Below the pieces are notes generated by a model that saw only the letters and a list, made by a program, of their open reading frames with translations, did no database searches and was not told where the DNA came from. Of a DNA stretch of 64,000 nucleotides, positions 25,111-33,705 are shown one piece after another. Both the position numbers and the translations under genes were made by a program. The stretch spans positions 1 to 64,000 of the forward strand of contig NZ_BOOU01000048.1 in NCBI RefSeq assembly GCF_016863395.1, read 5' to 3'. Every line of letters starts with the position of its first letter. Position 1 is the stretch's first letter. The DNA comes from Sphaerisporangium rufum (GTDB taxonomy: Bacteria > Actinomycetota > Actinomycetes > Streptosporangiales > Streptosporangiaceae).

Positions 25111-25172
25111 GTGGATTCCCGCGCCACCGCTCGCGGTCACCGCGCCGCCGGGCGGGCGGCTAACGTGGAGGC

Positions 25173-25694
25173 ATGCAGCGGGTACTGGTCAGCGCGTGCC
25201 TCGCCGGTCGGCCGGTGCGCTACGACGGGCGGGCCAAGACGTCCGGCGACGCGGTACTGGTCCGGTGGCGGGCCGAGGGACGGCTGGTCCTGTTCTGCCC
25301 GGAGGTGGCCGGCGGGCTGCCGGTGCCGCGCCCGCCCGCCGAGATCGAGGGCGGCGCGGGCGGGGCGGCGGTGCTGGCCGGCCACGCCCGGGTGCTGACC
25401 GCCGCCGGCGCCGACGTCACCGCGCACTTCGTCGAGGGCGCGCACGCCGCGCTCGCGGTGGCGCGCCGGCTGGCGCTGCGGGTGGCCGTGCTCAAGGAGG
25501 GCAGCCCGTCGTGCGGCGCGCTGCGCGTGCACGACGGCACGTTCGGCGGCCGGCTCGCGCCCGGCGCGGGGGTCACCACGGCGCTGCTGCGCGCCCACGG
25601 AGTGGACGTCTTCGGCGAGGACGACCTGGCGGCGGCCGCCGTACGGGTCGCCGAGCTGGACCGGGGCGCCGCCGCGGCGGTCAGCCCTCGGTGA
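25173..25694 (+). CDS. DUF523 family protein
   Basis: A 173-residue DUF523 protein: MQRVLVSACLAGRPVRYDG at the start, LVLFCPEVAGGLPVPRPPAEI near residue 48, and AVLKEGSPSCG near 105. The conserved cysteines (SACL, FCPE, PSCG) suggest a metal or cluster site. The biochemical function is not known to me. The 3' end overlaps the convergent DUF4032 gene by 14 bp. Confidence 0.85.
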   Translation: MQRVLVSACLAGRPVRYDGRAKTSGDAVLVRWRAEGRLVLFCPEVAGGLPVPRPPAEIEGGAGGAAVLAGHARVLTAAGADVTAHFVEGAHAALAVARRLALRVAVLKEGSPSCGALRVHDGTFGGRLAPGAGVTTALLRAHGVDVFGEDDLAAAAVRVAELDRGAAAAVSPR

Positions 25695-26955
25695 CGTCCA
25701 CGGCCCGGGTCTCCGGTTCGGCGGCGGCCACGGTCTCGTCGTCCGGCTCCTCGCCGATGACGGCCGCCTCGTCCGGCTTGAAGACCAGCACGTTGTCGAT
25801 GTAGGAACGCAGCGCGGCCGCCAGTCCCACGTCGCCGCCCTCGGCCTCCGACATGAACCAGCGGTGGTCCAGCACCTCGTGGAACAGCTGGGCCGGCTCC
25901 AGCTTGCCGCGCAGCTCCGGCGGGATCGCACCGACCGTCGGCTGGAAGGTCTCGGCCAGCCACCGGTGCGCCACGATCGCCTCGTCCTCGTGGCGCAGCC
26001 CCTTGGCCACCCGGAAGGAGTCAAGGTCGTTGAGCAGGCGGCGCGCCTGGTTCTCCTCCACGTCCAGCCCGGTGAGCCGCAGCAGGCGGCGCTGGTGGTG
26101 CCCGGCGTCGACCACCTTGGGCCGGACGACCAGCCGGGCCGTGCCCGCCTTGCGGCGCACCATCATCTCGGCGACGTCGAAGCCGAGGGAGTTCAGCCGG
26201 CGGATGCGCTGGTCGATGAGATGCCACTCGACGTCCTCGACGATCTCCTCCTGGGTGAGCTCCTTCCACAGCCGGTGGTAGCGCTCGTACAGCTGGTCGG
26301 CGAAGGCCAGCGGGTCGACCGAGGCGTGCAGGAAGCCGCCCGCCGACAGGTCGAGCATCTCCCCGTAGATGTTCATGTGGGCGACGTCGATGTCGTGCAG
26401 GCGCTGGCCCTCGCTGAGCACCGGGTGCAGCTCGCCGGTCTCCGCGTCCACGAGGTAGGCCGCGAACGCGCCCGCGTCCCGGCGGAACAGGGTGTTGCTC
26501 AGCGAGCAGTCGCCCCAGTAGAAGCCCGTCAGGTGCAGCCGGACGATCAGCACCGCCAGCGCGTCCAGCAGCCGGACCAGCGTGTCCTGCCGCAGCGTGC
26601 CGGACAGCATCGCCCGGTAGGGCAGCGAGAAGCGCAGGTGGCGGGTGATCAGCGCCGCGTCGAGGGGCTCCCCGGCGGCGTCCACCCGCCCGGTGACCAC
26701 GGCCACCGGCTCCACGGCCGGGGCGTCGTGCCGGCTCAGGTCCCACAGCAGCTGGTACTCGCGCTGGGCGTACCGCTTGCTGATCTCCTTGATGGCGTAC
26801 ACGTGCCCGGACAGCCGGACGAAGCGCACGATGTGCCGGGAGATGCCGCGCGGCAGGGTGACCAGGTGGTGCTCCGGCCACTCCTCCAGGGGCAGCTGCC
26901 AGGGCAGGCGGATCAGGTCCGGGTCGCCGGGCGCGCCGGTCAGCTGGAGGGGCAC
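25681..26955 (-). CDS. DUF4032 / LPS-kinase-like fold protein
   Basis: A 424-residue cytoplasmic protein of the actinobacterial DUF4032 family. Its N-terminal half has a kinase-like fold: YAIKEISKRYAQREYQLL gives the ATP-binding Lys, and LIVRLHLTGFYWGDCSLSNTLF replaces the HRDxKxxN catalytic loop with GDCSLSN, keeping Asp and Asn; AAYLVDAETGELHP supplies a DFG-like Asp. The C-terminal DUF4032 helical part begins near residue 220. A lipopolysaccharide-kinase-like role is suggested for the fold, but the substrate is unknown. Confidence 0.82.
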   Translation of the reverse strand: MPLQLTGAPGDPDLIRLPWQLPLEEWPEHHLVTLPRGISRHIVRFVRLSGHVYAIKEISKRYAQREYQLLWDLSRHDAPAVEPVAVVTGRVDAAGEPLDAALITRHLRFSLPYRAMLSGTLRQDTLVRLLDALAVLIVRLHLTGFYWGDCSLSNTLFRRDAGAFAAYLVDAETGELHPVLSEGQRLHDIDVAHMNIYGEMLDLSAGGFLHASVDPLAFADQLYERYHRLWKELTQEEIVEDVEWHLIDQRIRRLNSLGFDVAEMMVRRKAGTARLVVRPKVVDAGHHQRRLLRLTGLDVEENQARRLLNDLDSFRVAKGLRHEDEAIVAHRWLAETFQPTVGAIPPELRGKLEPAQLFHEVLDHRWFMSEAEGGDVGLAAALRSYIDNVLVFKPDEAAVIGEEPDDETVAAAEPETRAVDVTEG

Positions 26956-27144
26956 CGCTCTGTCCTCCGATGTCGGGATCGTTGCCCTCCGACGCTAGCC
27001 GGTCGGCGCGCGGCGCGGCGGGACGGTCCGTCTTGTGGACGGCCGCCCGCGCGGCGACCGCCGGCCGGCTGCCCCTGCGGCGGGCGCGGGGCGGTCGCTC
27101 CCCGTGGCGCCGGCGACCGGACCGGCGGCGCCGCGCGGACCCGT

Positions 27145-27160
27145 ACTGGTCTAGACCGGC
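27145..27160. promoter_or_regulatory. DasR-responsive element (dre)-like site
   Basis: ACTGGTCTAGACCGGC matches the Streptomyces dre consensus A(G/C)TGGTCTAGACCA(G/C)T in the first 13 bases, with deviations only in the last three. It lies about 160 bp before the -35 of the N-acetylglucosamine transporter operon, a known DasR target in Streptomyces. GlcN-6-P control of uptake is the expected meaning. Confidence 0.75.
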
Positions 27161-27306
27161 CCGGCGGCCGCCTGCCCGCGTGCCGCTGTGTCATGATCGG
27201 CCGGTGACCTGTGCCGTTGCCGCGCCGGCCGGGCCCCTGCCGCCGGGCGAGGTCGCGGGCCGCTCGCCGCCCGGCCACAGGTAGATCACGGCTTGGCCCA
27301 TACCAC

Positions 27307-27335
27307 TTGACGGTGCGCGGGGAGGGACGTACGTT
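27307..27335 (+). promoter_or_regulatory. Sigma-70-like promoter of ngcEFG
   Basis: TTGACG at 27307, a 17-base spacer, then TACGTT at 27330-27335. Both hexamers are close to the vegetative sigma consensus, and the spacing is ideal. Transcription would start near 27342, just ahead of the palindrome at 27347. Confidence 0.7.
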
Positions 27336-27346
27336 CCTCCAAACGT

Positions 27347-27363
27347 TTAGGAAACTTTCCTAA
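27347..27363. promoter_or_regulatory. Operator palindrome downstream of the ngc start site
   Basis: TTAGGAAACTTTCCTAA: perfect 8-base arms around one central C. It overlaps the predicted start of transcription, so a bound repressor would block the polymerase. The sequence resembles operators of ROK-family sugar repressors; no such regulator gene is in the window. Confidence 0.7.
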
Positions 27364-27393
27364 TTCGGCTCATCACGCCCCCTGGAGGGTCGC

Positions 27394-28845
27394 ATGTCCT
27401 ATGCCGGCGGCACGCCCAAAGACATAACCCGGCGGCAGATGCTCCGCCGGATCGGCCTCACCGCGCTCGTCGCCGGCCCGGCCGGCGGCCTGCTGAGCGC
27501 CTGCGCCACCAGCGGCGGGGCGCCGGCCGCCTCCGCGGCGCCGTCCGCCGGCGGCGCGGCGACCTCGGCGGCCAACCCGTTCGGGGTCAAGGCGGACGCC
27601 CCGCTGGAGGTCGTCATCTTCAAGGGCGGCCTCGGCGACTCCTACGCCACCGACGTCCACGAGCCGATGTACACCAAGGAGTTCCCCAAGGCCTCCGTCA
27701 AGCACGTCGCCACCCAGCAGATCGCCCAGACCCTGCAGCCCCGGTTCGCCAGCGGTGACGTGCCGGACTTCATCGCCAACTCCGGCTCCGACCTGATGGA
27801 CAACGGCGCGCTGCAGAGCGAGGGCCAGCTGCTCGACCTGACCGCGCTGTTCGACGCGCCGTCCATCGACGACCCGGCCAAGAAGATCAGGGACACGCTG
27901 ATCCCGGGCACCGTCGAGTCCGGGCAGATAGCCGGCAAGCCCTACATCCTCAACTACGTCTCCAGCGGGTACGGGCTCTGGTACAACGGCAAGCTCTTCC
28001 AGGAGAAGGGCTGGACGCCGCCCAAGACGTTCGACGAGTTCACCGCGCTCTGCGAGACGATCAAGAAGGCGGGCATCACCCCCTACGCCTACGCCGGCAA
28101 GAACGCCGCCTACTACCAGTACTGGATGATCCTCATCACCGCCGCCAAGATCGAGGGCAACCAGCTGCTGATGGACGTCGACAACCTGGTGGACGGGGTG
28201 TGGACCCGCGACGCCATGAAGAAGTCCGCCGCGGCCTGGGCCGCCATCGGCAAGTTCATGGACAAGAGCTACGAAGGGCTCATCCACACCGAGGTACAGA
28301 CCCGGCAGAACCAGGACAAGGTCGCGCTGTACCCGTCCGGGTCGTGGCTGGAGAACGAGCAGAAGTCCAACACGCCCGAGTCCTTCGAGTACGCGATGAC
28401 GCCCACGCCGAGCCTCACCCCCGCCGACAAGATGCCGTTCGAGGCCATCCGCTCGGCGGCCGGCGAGCCCTACATCATCCCGGCCAAGGCCAAGAACACC
28501 GCCGGCGCGCTGGAGTACGCGCGGATCATGCTCTCCAAGGAGGGCGCCAAGGGCTTCACCGAGAAGTCCGGCAGCCTCACCGTCGTCACCGGCGCCGCCG
28601 ACGGGCTGCCGCTGTCCCCGGGGCTGAAGAGCGTCAACGACGCGCTGAAGGCGGCGGGCGCGAACATCGTCACCTACAGCAGCTTCGAGAACTGGTACAA
28701 GGAGCTGGAGACCGAGCTGCGCAAGCAGACCAACTCCCTGATGTTCGGCCGGATCTCCGCCGACGAGTTCTGCGCCAACATGCAGAAGAAGGCGGACTCC
28801 GTGAAGTCGGACTCCTCGATCACCAAGCAGAACCGGACGGTGTGA
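27394..28845 (+). CDS. ngcE: N-acetylglucosamine/chitobiose ABC transporter, binding lipoprotein
   Basis: A 483-residue extracellular solute-binding lipoprotein. The signal has RRQMLRR followed by a hydrophobic stretch and a lipobox Leu-Ser-Ala-Cys near residue 33; the twin arginines allow Tat export. The mature protein closely follows NgcE: NPFGVKADAPLEVVIFKGG, then TLIPGTVESG, SGSWLENEQ and AGEPYIIPAKAKN. In Streptomyces NgcEFG takes up GlcNAc and chitobiose. The ATG has a GGAGGG site. No ATPase gene is in the operon; the shared MsiK-type ATPase is presumably used. The upstream dre-like site supports the substrate call. Confidence 0.92.
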   Translation: MSYAGGTPKDITRRQMLRRIGLTALVAGPAGGLLSACATSGGAPAASAAPSAGGAATSAANPFGVKADAPLEVVIFKGGLGDSYATDVHEPMYTKEFPKASVKHVATQQIAQTLQPRFASGDVPDFIANSGSDLMDNGALQSEGQLLDLTALFDAPSIDDPAKKIRDTLIPGTVESGQIAGKPYILNYVSSGYGLWYNGKLFQEKGWTPPKTFDEFTALCETIKKAGITPYAYAGKNAAYYQYWMILITAAKIEGNQLLMDVDNLVDGVWTRDAMKKSAAAWAAIGKFMDKSYEGLIHTEVQTRQNQDKVALYPSGSWLENEQKSNTPESFEYAMTPTPSLTPADKMPFEAIRSAAGEPYIIPAKAKNTAGALEYARIMLSKEGAKGFTEKSGSLTVVTGAADGLPLSPGLKSVNDALKAAGANIVTYSSFENWYKELETELRKQTNSLMFGRISADEFCANMQKKADSVKSDSSITKQNRTV

Positions 28846-28851
28846 CCGATC

Positions 28852-29802
28852 ATGCGGTGGCGCGGCGGCGGGGGCGCGGGCGGGTTCTCCGGCGCGAAGG
28901 CGCGGACCTACGGGTTCGTCTTCTCTTTCCTGCTGGTCCCGCTGGTGCTGTACGTGGTGTTCGTGATCGGCCCGTACGCCCAGGCGTTCTACATCTCGCT
29001 GACCAACTGGAAGGGCATCTCGGCGACACCCACGTTCGTCGGCATGGAGAACTTCACCCGGCTGCTCGGTGACGAGGTGTTCTGGGCGGCGGTCCGCCAT
29101 CACGGGCTGCTGCTGCTCGCGCTGCCGCTCGTCACCATCGCCGTCGCGCTGTTCTTCGCCTTCCTCCTCAACATCGGCGGCGGCCGGCGCGGGCGGACGG
29201 CCGGCGTGCCCGGCTCGAAGTTCTACCGGGTCGTGTACTTCTTCCCGCAGGTGCTCGCGGTGGCCGTCGTGGGCGTGCTGTTCCAGGCGGTCTACCGGCC
29301 GGACGGCACCGGCGTGCTCAACGGGCTGCTCGCCCTGGCCGGCATCGATCCGGTCGGCTGGCTGATCGAGCCGGACCTGGCGCTCTGGTCGATCATGGCG
29401 GTGCTGGTCTGGCAGCTGGTCGGCTTCTACGTGGTGCTGTTCTCCGCCGGGATGTCGGCCATCCCGCAGGACGTCTTCGAGGCGGCCGCGCTGGACGGCG
29501 CCGGGCGGTTCCGCCTCTTCTTCGGCATCACGCTGCCGCTCATCTGGGACACCATCCAGGTCGGCTGGGTGTACCTCGGCATCGCGGCGTTCGACTGCTT
29601 CGCCCTGGTGCAGGTGCTGTCGGTGGACCGCGGCGGCCCGGACAACGCCACCACCGTGCTGCCGCTGGAGATCTGGCGCACCGCGTTCACTTTCTCCAAG
29701 TTCGGCTACGCCTCGGCGATGGGCGTGGCGCTGTTCTTCCTGACCATCACGTTCGCCGCGCTGAGCCTCCGGGTCACCCGGCGCGAGAGGATCGAGCTTT
29801 AG
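28852..29802 (+). CDS. ngcF: N-acetylglucosamine/chitobiose ABC transporter permease 1
   Basis: A 316-residue inner-membrane permease with about six helices, the first near residues 21-43. The EAA loop, which contacts the ATPase, is EAAALDGAGRFRLFFGITLPL near residue 207 (written in two parts: EAAALDGAG and ITLPL). Its partner domain and neighbours identify it as NgcF. It starts 6 bp after ngcE and is followed after 2 bp by ngcG. Confidence 0.9.
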   Translation: MRWRGGGGAGGFSGAKARTYGFVFSFLLVPLVLYVVFVIGPYAQAFYISLTNWKGISATPTFVGMENFTRLLGDEVFWAAVRHHGLLLLALPLVTIAVALFFAFLLNIGGGRRGRTAGVPGSKFYRVVYFFPQVLAVAVVGVLFQAVYRPDGTGVLNGLLALAGIDPVGWLIEPDLALWSIMAVLVWQLVGFYVVLFSAGMSAIPQDVFEAAALDGAGRFRLFFGITLPLIWDTIQVGWVYLGIAAFDCFALVQVLSVDRGGPDNATTVLPLEIWRTAFTFSKFGYASAMGVALFFLTITFAALSLRVTRRERIEL

Positions 29803-29804
29803 CC

Positions 29805-30716
29805 ATGGCGGACACCGCGACCACCACCGAAACCGTCCGGGTCGCCCGGCCGCCCCGCCCCGCCGGCCGCCGGCCGCGCGACACCCCCGGGGTCTTCGGC
29901 GCGCTCTCCCACGTCGCCCTGGTCGTCTGGGCGATCCTCGTCATCGGGCCCATCCTGTGGACGTTCCTCGCCTCGTTCAAGACCAACGCCGAGATCGTCG
30001 GTGACGCCCCGCTCGCCCTGCCGCAGGCCTACGACTGGGGAGCCTGGGGACGGGCGTGGGACAAGGCGCACATCGGGCGGTACATGCTCAACACCGCCCT
30101 GGTGGTGGGGGCCAGCACGTTCCTCACCATGCTGTTCGGCTCGATGGCCGCCTACGTCCTGGCCCGGTACCGCTTCTTCGGCAACCGCGCCGTCTACTAC
30201 CTGTTCGTCTCCGGGCTGGCCTTCCCGGTGTTCCTGGCCCTGGTCCCGCTGTTCTTCGTGGTGCGCAACCTCGGCCTGATCGACACCCATCTCGGGGTGA
30301 TCCTGGTGTACGTCGCCTACTCGCTGCCGTTCACCGTGTTCTTCCTGTCGGCGTTCTTCCGCACCCTGCCGACCTCGGTGGCGGAGGCGGCCATGATGGA
30401 CGGCGCCTCGCACACCCGCACGTTCTTCCAGATCATGATGCCGATGGCCCGCCCCGGCCTGGTCAGCATCACCATCTTCAACATCATCGGCCAGTGGAAC
30501 CAGTACCTGCTGCCGATCGTGCTGCTGTCCGGCGCGGTGGAGGACAAGTGGCTGCTCACCCAGGGCATCGCGAACATCAACACCAATGCCGGCTACGAGG
30601 CCGACTGGCCCGGCCTGTTCGCCGCGCTGTCCATGGCCATCCTGCCGATGCTGGTGGTCTACATCATCTTCCAGCGCCAGATCCAGTCCGGCCTCACCGC
30701 CGGCGCCGTCAAATGA
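29805..30716 (+). CDS. ngcG: N-acetylglucosamine/chitobiose ABC transporter permease 2
   Basis: A 303-residue MalG-type permease. A 30-residue Pro/Arg-rich cytoplasmic N-terminus precedes the first helix (VALVVWAILVIGPILW); the FLASFKTNAEI segment follows, and the EAA loop is EAAMMDGASH near residue 194. It completes the ngcEFG set with no ATPase. Pterin dehydratase follows after 41 bp on the same strand and may be read through. Confidence 0.9.
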   Translation: MADTATTTETVRVARPPRPAGRRPRDTPGVFGALSHVALVVWAILVIGPILWTFLASFKTNAEIVGDAPLALPQAYDWGAWGRAWDKAHIGRYMLNTALVVGASTFLTMLFGSMAAYVLARYRFFGNRAVYYLFVSGLAFPVFLALVPLFFVVRNLGLIDTHLGVILVYVAYSLPFTVFFLSAFFRTLPTSVAEAAMMDGASHTRTFFQIMMPMARPGLVSITIFNIIGQWNQYLLPIVLLSGAVEDKWLLTQGIANINTNAGYEADWPGLFAALSMAILPMLVVYIIFQRQIQSGLTAGAVK

Positions 30717-30757
30717 CCTGCCTGCCACGACGGCTGCCCCGCGTGAAAGAGTGAAGT

Positions 30758-31057
30758 ATGGAAAGGCTCGACGAGGCATCGATATCCGCCCGGCTGGCCG
30801 GGCTGCCCGGGTGGCGGCGCGAGGGTGACGAGATCCGCCGCACGGTGACCGCGCCGGACTTCCGCACCGCCATCGCCATCGTCAACGACGTGGCCGAGCA
30901 GGCCGAGCACCTGAACCACCACCCCGACATCGACATCCGCTGGCGGGAGCTGCGCCTGGCGCTGACCACCCACGACGCCGGCGGGCTCACCGAGCTCGAC
31001 TTCCGGCTGGCCGGCCGGATCGACGCCATCGCCGCCGACCACGGCGCCGCGACCTGA
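30758..31057 (+). CDS. phhB: 4a-hydroxytetrahydrobiopterin dehydratase
   Basis: A 99-residue pterin-4a-carbinolamine dehydratase. The characteristic AEHLNHHPDIDIRW strand, with the catalytic histidines, lies near residues 48-61, followed by LTTHDAGGLTELDF. The length is typical. In bacteria lacking aromatic amino acid hydroxylases it is thought to act in pterin housekeeping. Its last bases, including the stop, are duplicated in the downstream hairpin region. Confidence 0.92.
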   Translation: MERLDEASISARLAGLPGWRREGDEIRRTVTAPDFRTAIAIVNDVAEQAEHLNHHPDIDIRWRELRLALTTHDAGGLTELDFRLAGRIDAIAADHGAAT

Positions 31058-31100
31058 CGCTGCCGTCCCCCGGCCCGCCGGAACGGACCGCGACCTGACG

Positions 31101-31136
31101 CCGCCGTCCCGCCCGGCCCGCCGGACGGGACGGCGG
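31101..31136. terminator. Hairpin between phhB and the convergent phosphotransferase gene
   Basis: CCGCCGTCCCG (31101-31111) pairs perfectly with 31126-31136 across a 14-base loop. It lies between convergent genes, 8 bp before the end of the minus-strand gene. The left arm belongs to the second copy of a 41-bp duplication (31049 and 31090 starts) that includes the phhB stop codon. Confidence 0.7.
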
Positions 31137-31143
31137 CCGCCGG

Positions 31144-33705
31144 TCAGGACACCGGCGCCGCCGGCTGGGAGATGATGTCCACGGTGCCGTGCTCGCCGTC
31201 GACCCGGACCAGGTCGCCGGTGCGCAGCCGGGCGGTGGCGTCGCCGCAGCCGACCACGGCCGGGATGCCGAGCTCGCGGGCGACGATGGCGGCGTGCGAG
31301 AGCGGCGCCCCGACGTCGGTGACCACGGCGGCCGCGCGGGGGAACAGCGGGGTCCAGCCCACGTTGGTGACCGTGGTGACCAGGATCTCGCCGGGCCGCA
31401 GCGCCTCGCCCTCGTCCAGGCTGGTCACCACCCGGGCCGGTCCCTGCACGATGCCGGCCGACCCGGGGAAGCCGCGGAGGGTGCCACCCGGCGCGGCCAC
31501 CTGGTCGTGCTCGTCGAACACGTCGTGCCGGCGGTTCGGGTCGGCCGCCCACCGGAACGGATCGAACCGGCCGCGGATCAGCGTCGGGTACACCGGCAAC
31601 GCCCGGTAGCCCTCGTAGGCGGCGCGCCGGGCCGCCACCTTGGCGAGCGGGGCCTCGTCCCCGCCTAGCAGGCTGAGGATCTCTTCGACGTCCAGGAAGA
31701 ACAGGTCGTCGCCACGGCCCGTGAGCTCACCGGCCCGCAACACGAACGCCCGGCACACCCAGACCGCCCGGATCACCTCCGAGCGGGCGATCTCGCGACT
31801 CCGCAGCGCCTTGGTCATCCGCGCCACGTCGCGCCGGGTGGTCCGCACCTTGTCCGGGTGACGCTCCGCCAGGCGCCGCCAGGCCGCTTCCCGCGCCTCC
31901 TGCTGCCGGGCGAGCAGGGCGGCCACGTCGTATTCGGCGTCGCGCAGGCCGGCCAGCCGCCGCTCCACCCAGTCCGGCTGCTCGGCGGGCCGCGGGATCG
32001 ACACCTCGAACTCGCTCGGGCCCCGGTGCCCCCACTCGCGGGCGAAGGTCTCCTGATCGATCTCGCCGCGGGCGAGCCGCTCCAGCCCGACCAGCGGGCC
32101 GAGGCTGGCCAGGCCGCCGTCCGCCGCAGAGTGCAGACCGGTCGCCAGCGCGGCGGCGTCCGCCGGGCCGACCAGCCGGCTCAGCCGGTCACGCAGACCG
32201 GTCAGCGCGTTGGGGTCCTGCCGGGTCGCCGCCTCCAGCATGAAGGAGGCCTCCATCACGTACGGGCCGGCCTCGTCTCGCCAGAGTGCGGCGAGGGCGC
32301 CGGGGTCGGCGGTGCCGGCGATGCGCTCGCGCAGCTCCGTGCACCGGGCCGGTGCCGCCGCGCAGAAGGCGGGCAGCCGGGCGATGTTCCCCCGGATCTC
32401 CCGGGCGAGCCGGATCACCGATGGCAGGATCCGCCGGATGATCTTCCAGCGTGAGATCGGTACCAGCGGGATCTCCATGCCCGGCGGGATCCGTCCGAAG
32501 ACGGCCTCGGCTTCGGCGGCGAACCGCCGGCGCATCCCGAAGGTCGCGGCGAGGGTGGCGGCCATGCTGAGGTTCATGTAGAACCGGCCGCCGATGCGCC
32601 CGTACGCCTCCATGCCGGGCACCGAGGAGGTGCGCATGGCGCCCTGCATGAAGCTCCGGACGAAGGACCAGGTGGCCGGGGTCATGATGTCGGGGATGGC
32701 CTCACCGAGGTTGCCGCTGGTCCAGAGGTAGTCGCCCGCCAGGCTGTCGTTCCACGTCTCCGCCGGGCCGCGGCCGGCGCCGGTGATCGGGCGCGCCTGG
32801 AGCACGAAGAAGGCGCCGTCGTGCCAGGCCCACTCCACGTCCATCGGCCGCCCGTACAGCCGCTCCACCGCCTCGCCCAGCCCGACCAGCTCGGCGACCT
32901 GGCCGTCGTCCAGCACCTGCCGGTCGCGCCGGTCGGCCGGTACCGGTACCTCGGCGGTGCCGTCCGCGGTGCGCACGGTCATCACCGCCTTGTCGCCGGT
33001 GCGCCGCTCGACGACCCGGCCGTCCGGCCGGGCGGCGACGACGGTGTCGGCGGTGACCCCGCCGCCGACCACGGATTCGCCCAGGCCCCAGGCGGCGTCG
33101 ATCGTCATCCGGCCGGCCGCGCCGCTGACCGGGTCCACGGTGAACAGCACGCCGGCCGCGTCCGCGGGCACCAGCTCCTGCACCACCACCGCGGTGGAGA
33201 TCTCGCCGGGGTCGACGCCGTTGCGGTCCCGGTAGGCGATGGCCCGCGCCCCCCACAGCGAGGCCCAGCAGTTCTTCACCGCGGCCAGCACCGCCGCCTC
33301 GCCCTGGACGTTCAGGAAGGTCTCCTGCTGCCCGGCGAACGACAGGTCCGGCAGGTCCTCGGCGGTGGCCGAGGAGCGCACCGCGACGGCGGGCGAGCCC
33401 AGGGCGGAGTAGGCCTTGCGGACGGCCGCCGCGACCGGCTCGGGGATACCGGCGTGGTCGAACAGGTCGGCCACCGCCCGCTCGGCGGCCTCGGGTGAGG
33501 CCGCGCCGGACGCCGCGGCGACGACGGGCTCGGCCAGGCCGGCCGCGGCCAGGAAGGCCTCGTAGGCGGCGGTGGTGACATGGAAGCCCGCCGGGACGGG
33601 CAGACCGGCGGCGGCCAGCCGGGCGAGGGAGGAGCCCTTGCCACCGGCCGCGGCCAGGTCGGCCCGGTCGTCGGCGAGTGGCAGCACATAGGGGAGATCG
33701 GTCAC
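31144..33705 (-). CDS. PEP-synthase-like / rifampin-phosphotransferase-like enzyme
   Basis: An 853-residue three-domain phosphotransferase. The N-terminal ATP-grasp domain has GGKGSSLARL (near 22), VRSSATAEDLPDLSFAGQQET and ALVQ-like LVPADAAGVLFTVDPVSG. A 400-residue central domain is the acceptor-binding part. The C-terminal swivelling domain has PLSHAAIVARELGIPAVVG with the phosphoryl-accepting His. The absence of a PEP/pyruvate TIM barrel and the length (about 860) fit rifampin phosphotransferases and related enzymes rather than PpsA. The acceptor is unproven. It overlaps the TetR gene by four bases, so the two are cotranscribed. Confidence 0.82.
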   Translation of the reverse strand: MTDLPYVLPLADDRADLAAAGGKGSSLARLAAAGLPVPAGFHVTTAAYEAFLAAAGLAEPVVAAASGAASPEAAERAVADLFDHAGIPEPVAAAVRKAYSALGSPAVAVRSSATAEDLPDLSFAGQQETFLNVQGEAAVLAAVKNCWASLWGARAIAYRDRNGVDPGEISTAVVVQELVPADAAGVLFTVDPVSGAAGRMTIDAAWGLGESVVGGGVTADTVVAARPDGRVVERRTGDKAVMTVRTADGTAEVPVPADRRDRQVLDDGQVAELVGLGEAVERLYGRPMDVEWAWHDGAFFVLQARPITGAGRGPAETWNDSLAGDYLWTSGNLGEAIPDIMTPATWSFVRSFMQGAMRTSSVPGMEAYGRIGGRFYMNLSMAATLAATFGMRRRFAAEAEAVFGRIPPGMEIPLVPISRWKIIRRILPSVIRLAREIRGNIARLPAFCAAAPARCTELRERIAGTADPGALAALWRDEAGPYVMEASFMLEAATRQDPNALTGLRDRLSRLVGPADAAALATGLHSAADGGLASLGPLVGLERLARGEIDQETFAREWGHRGPSEFEVSIPRPAEQPDWVERRLAGLRDAEYDVAALLARQQEAREAAWRRLAERHPDKVRTTRRDVARMTKALRSREIARSEVIRAVWVCRAFVLRAGELTGRGDDLFFLDVEEILSLLGGDEAPLAKVAARRAAYEGYRALPVYPTLIRGRFDPFRWAADPNRRHDVFDEHDQVAAPGGTLRGFPGSAGIVQGPARVVTSLDEGEALRPGEILVTTVTNVGWTPLFPRAAAVVTDVGAPLSHAAIVARELGIPAVVGCGDATARLRTGDLVRVDGEHGTVDIISQPAAPVS

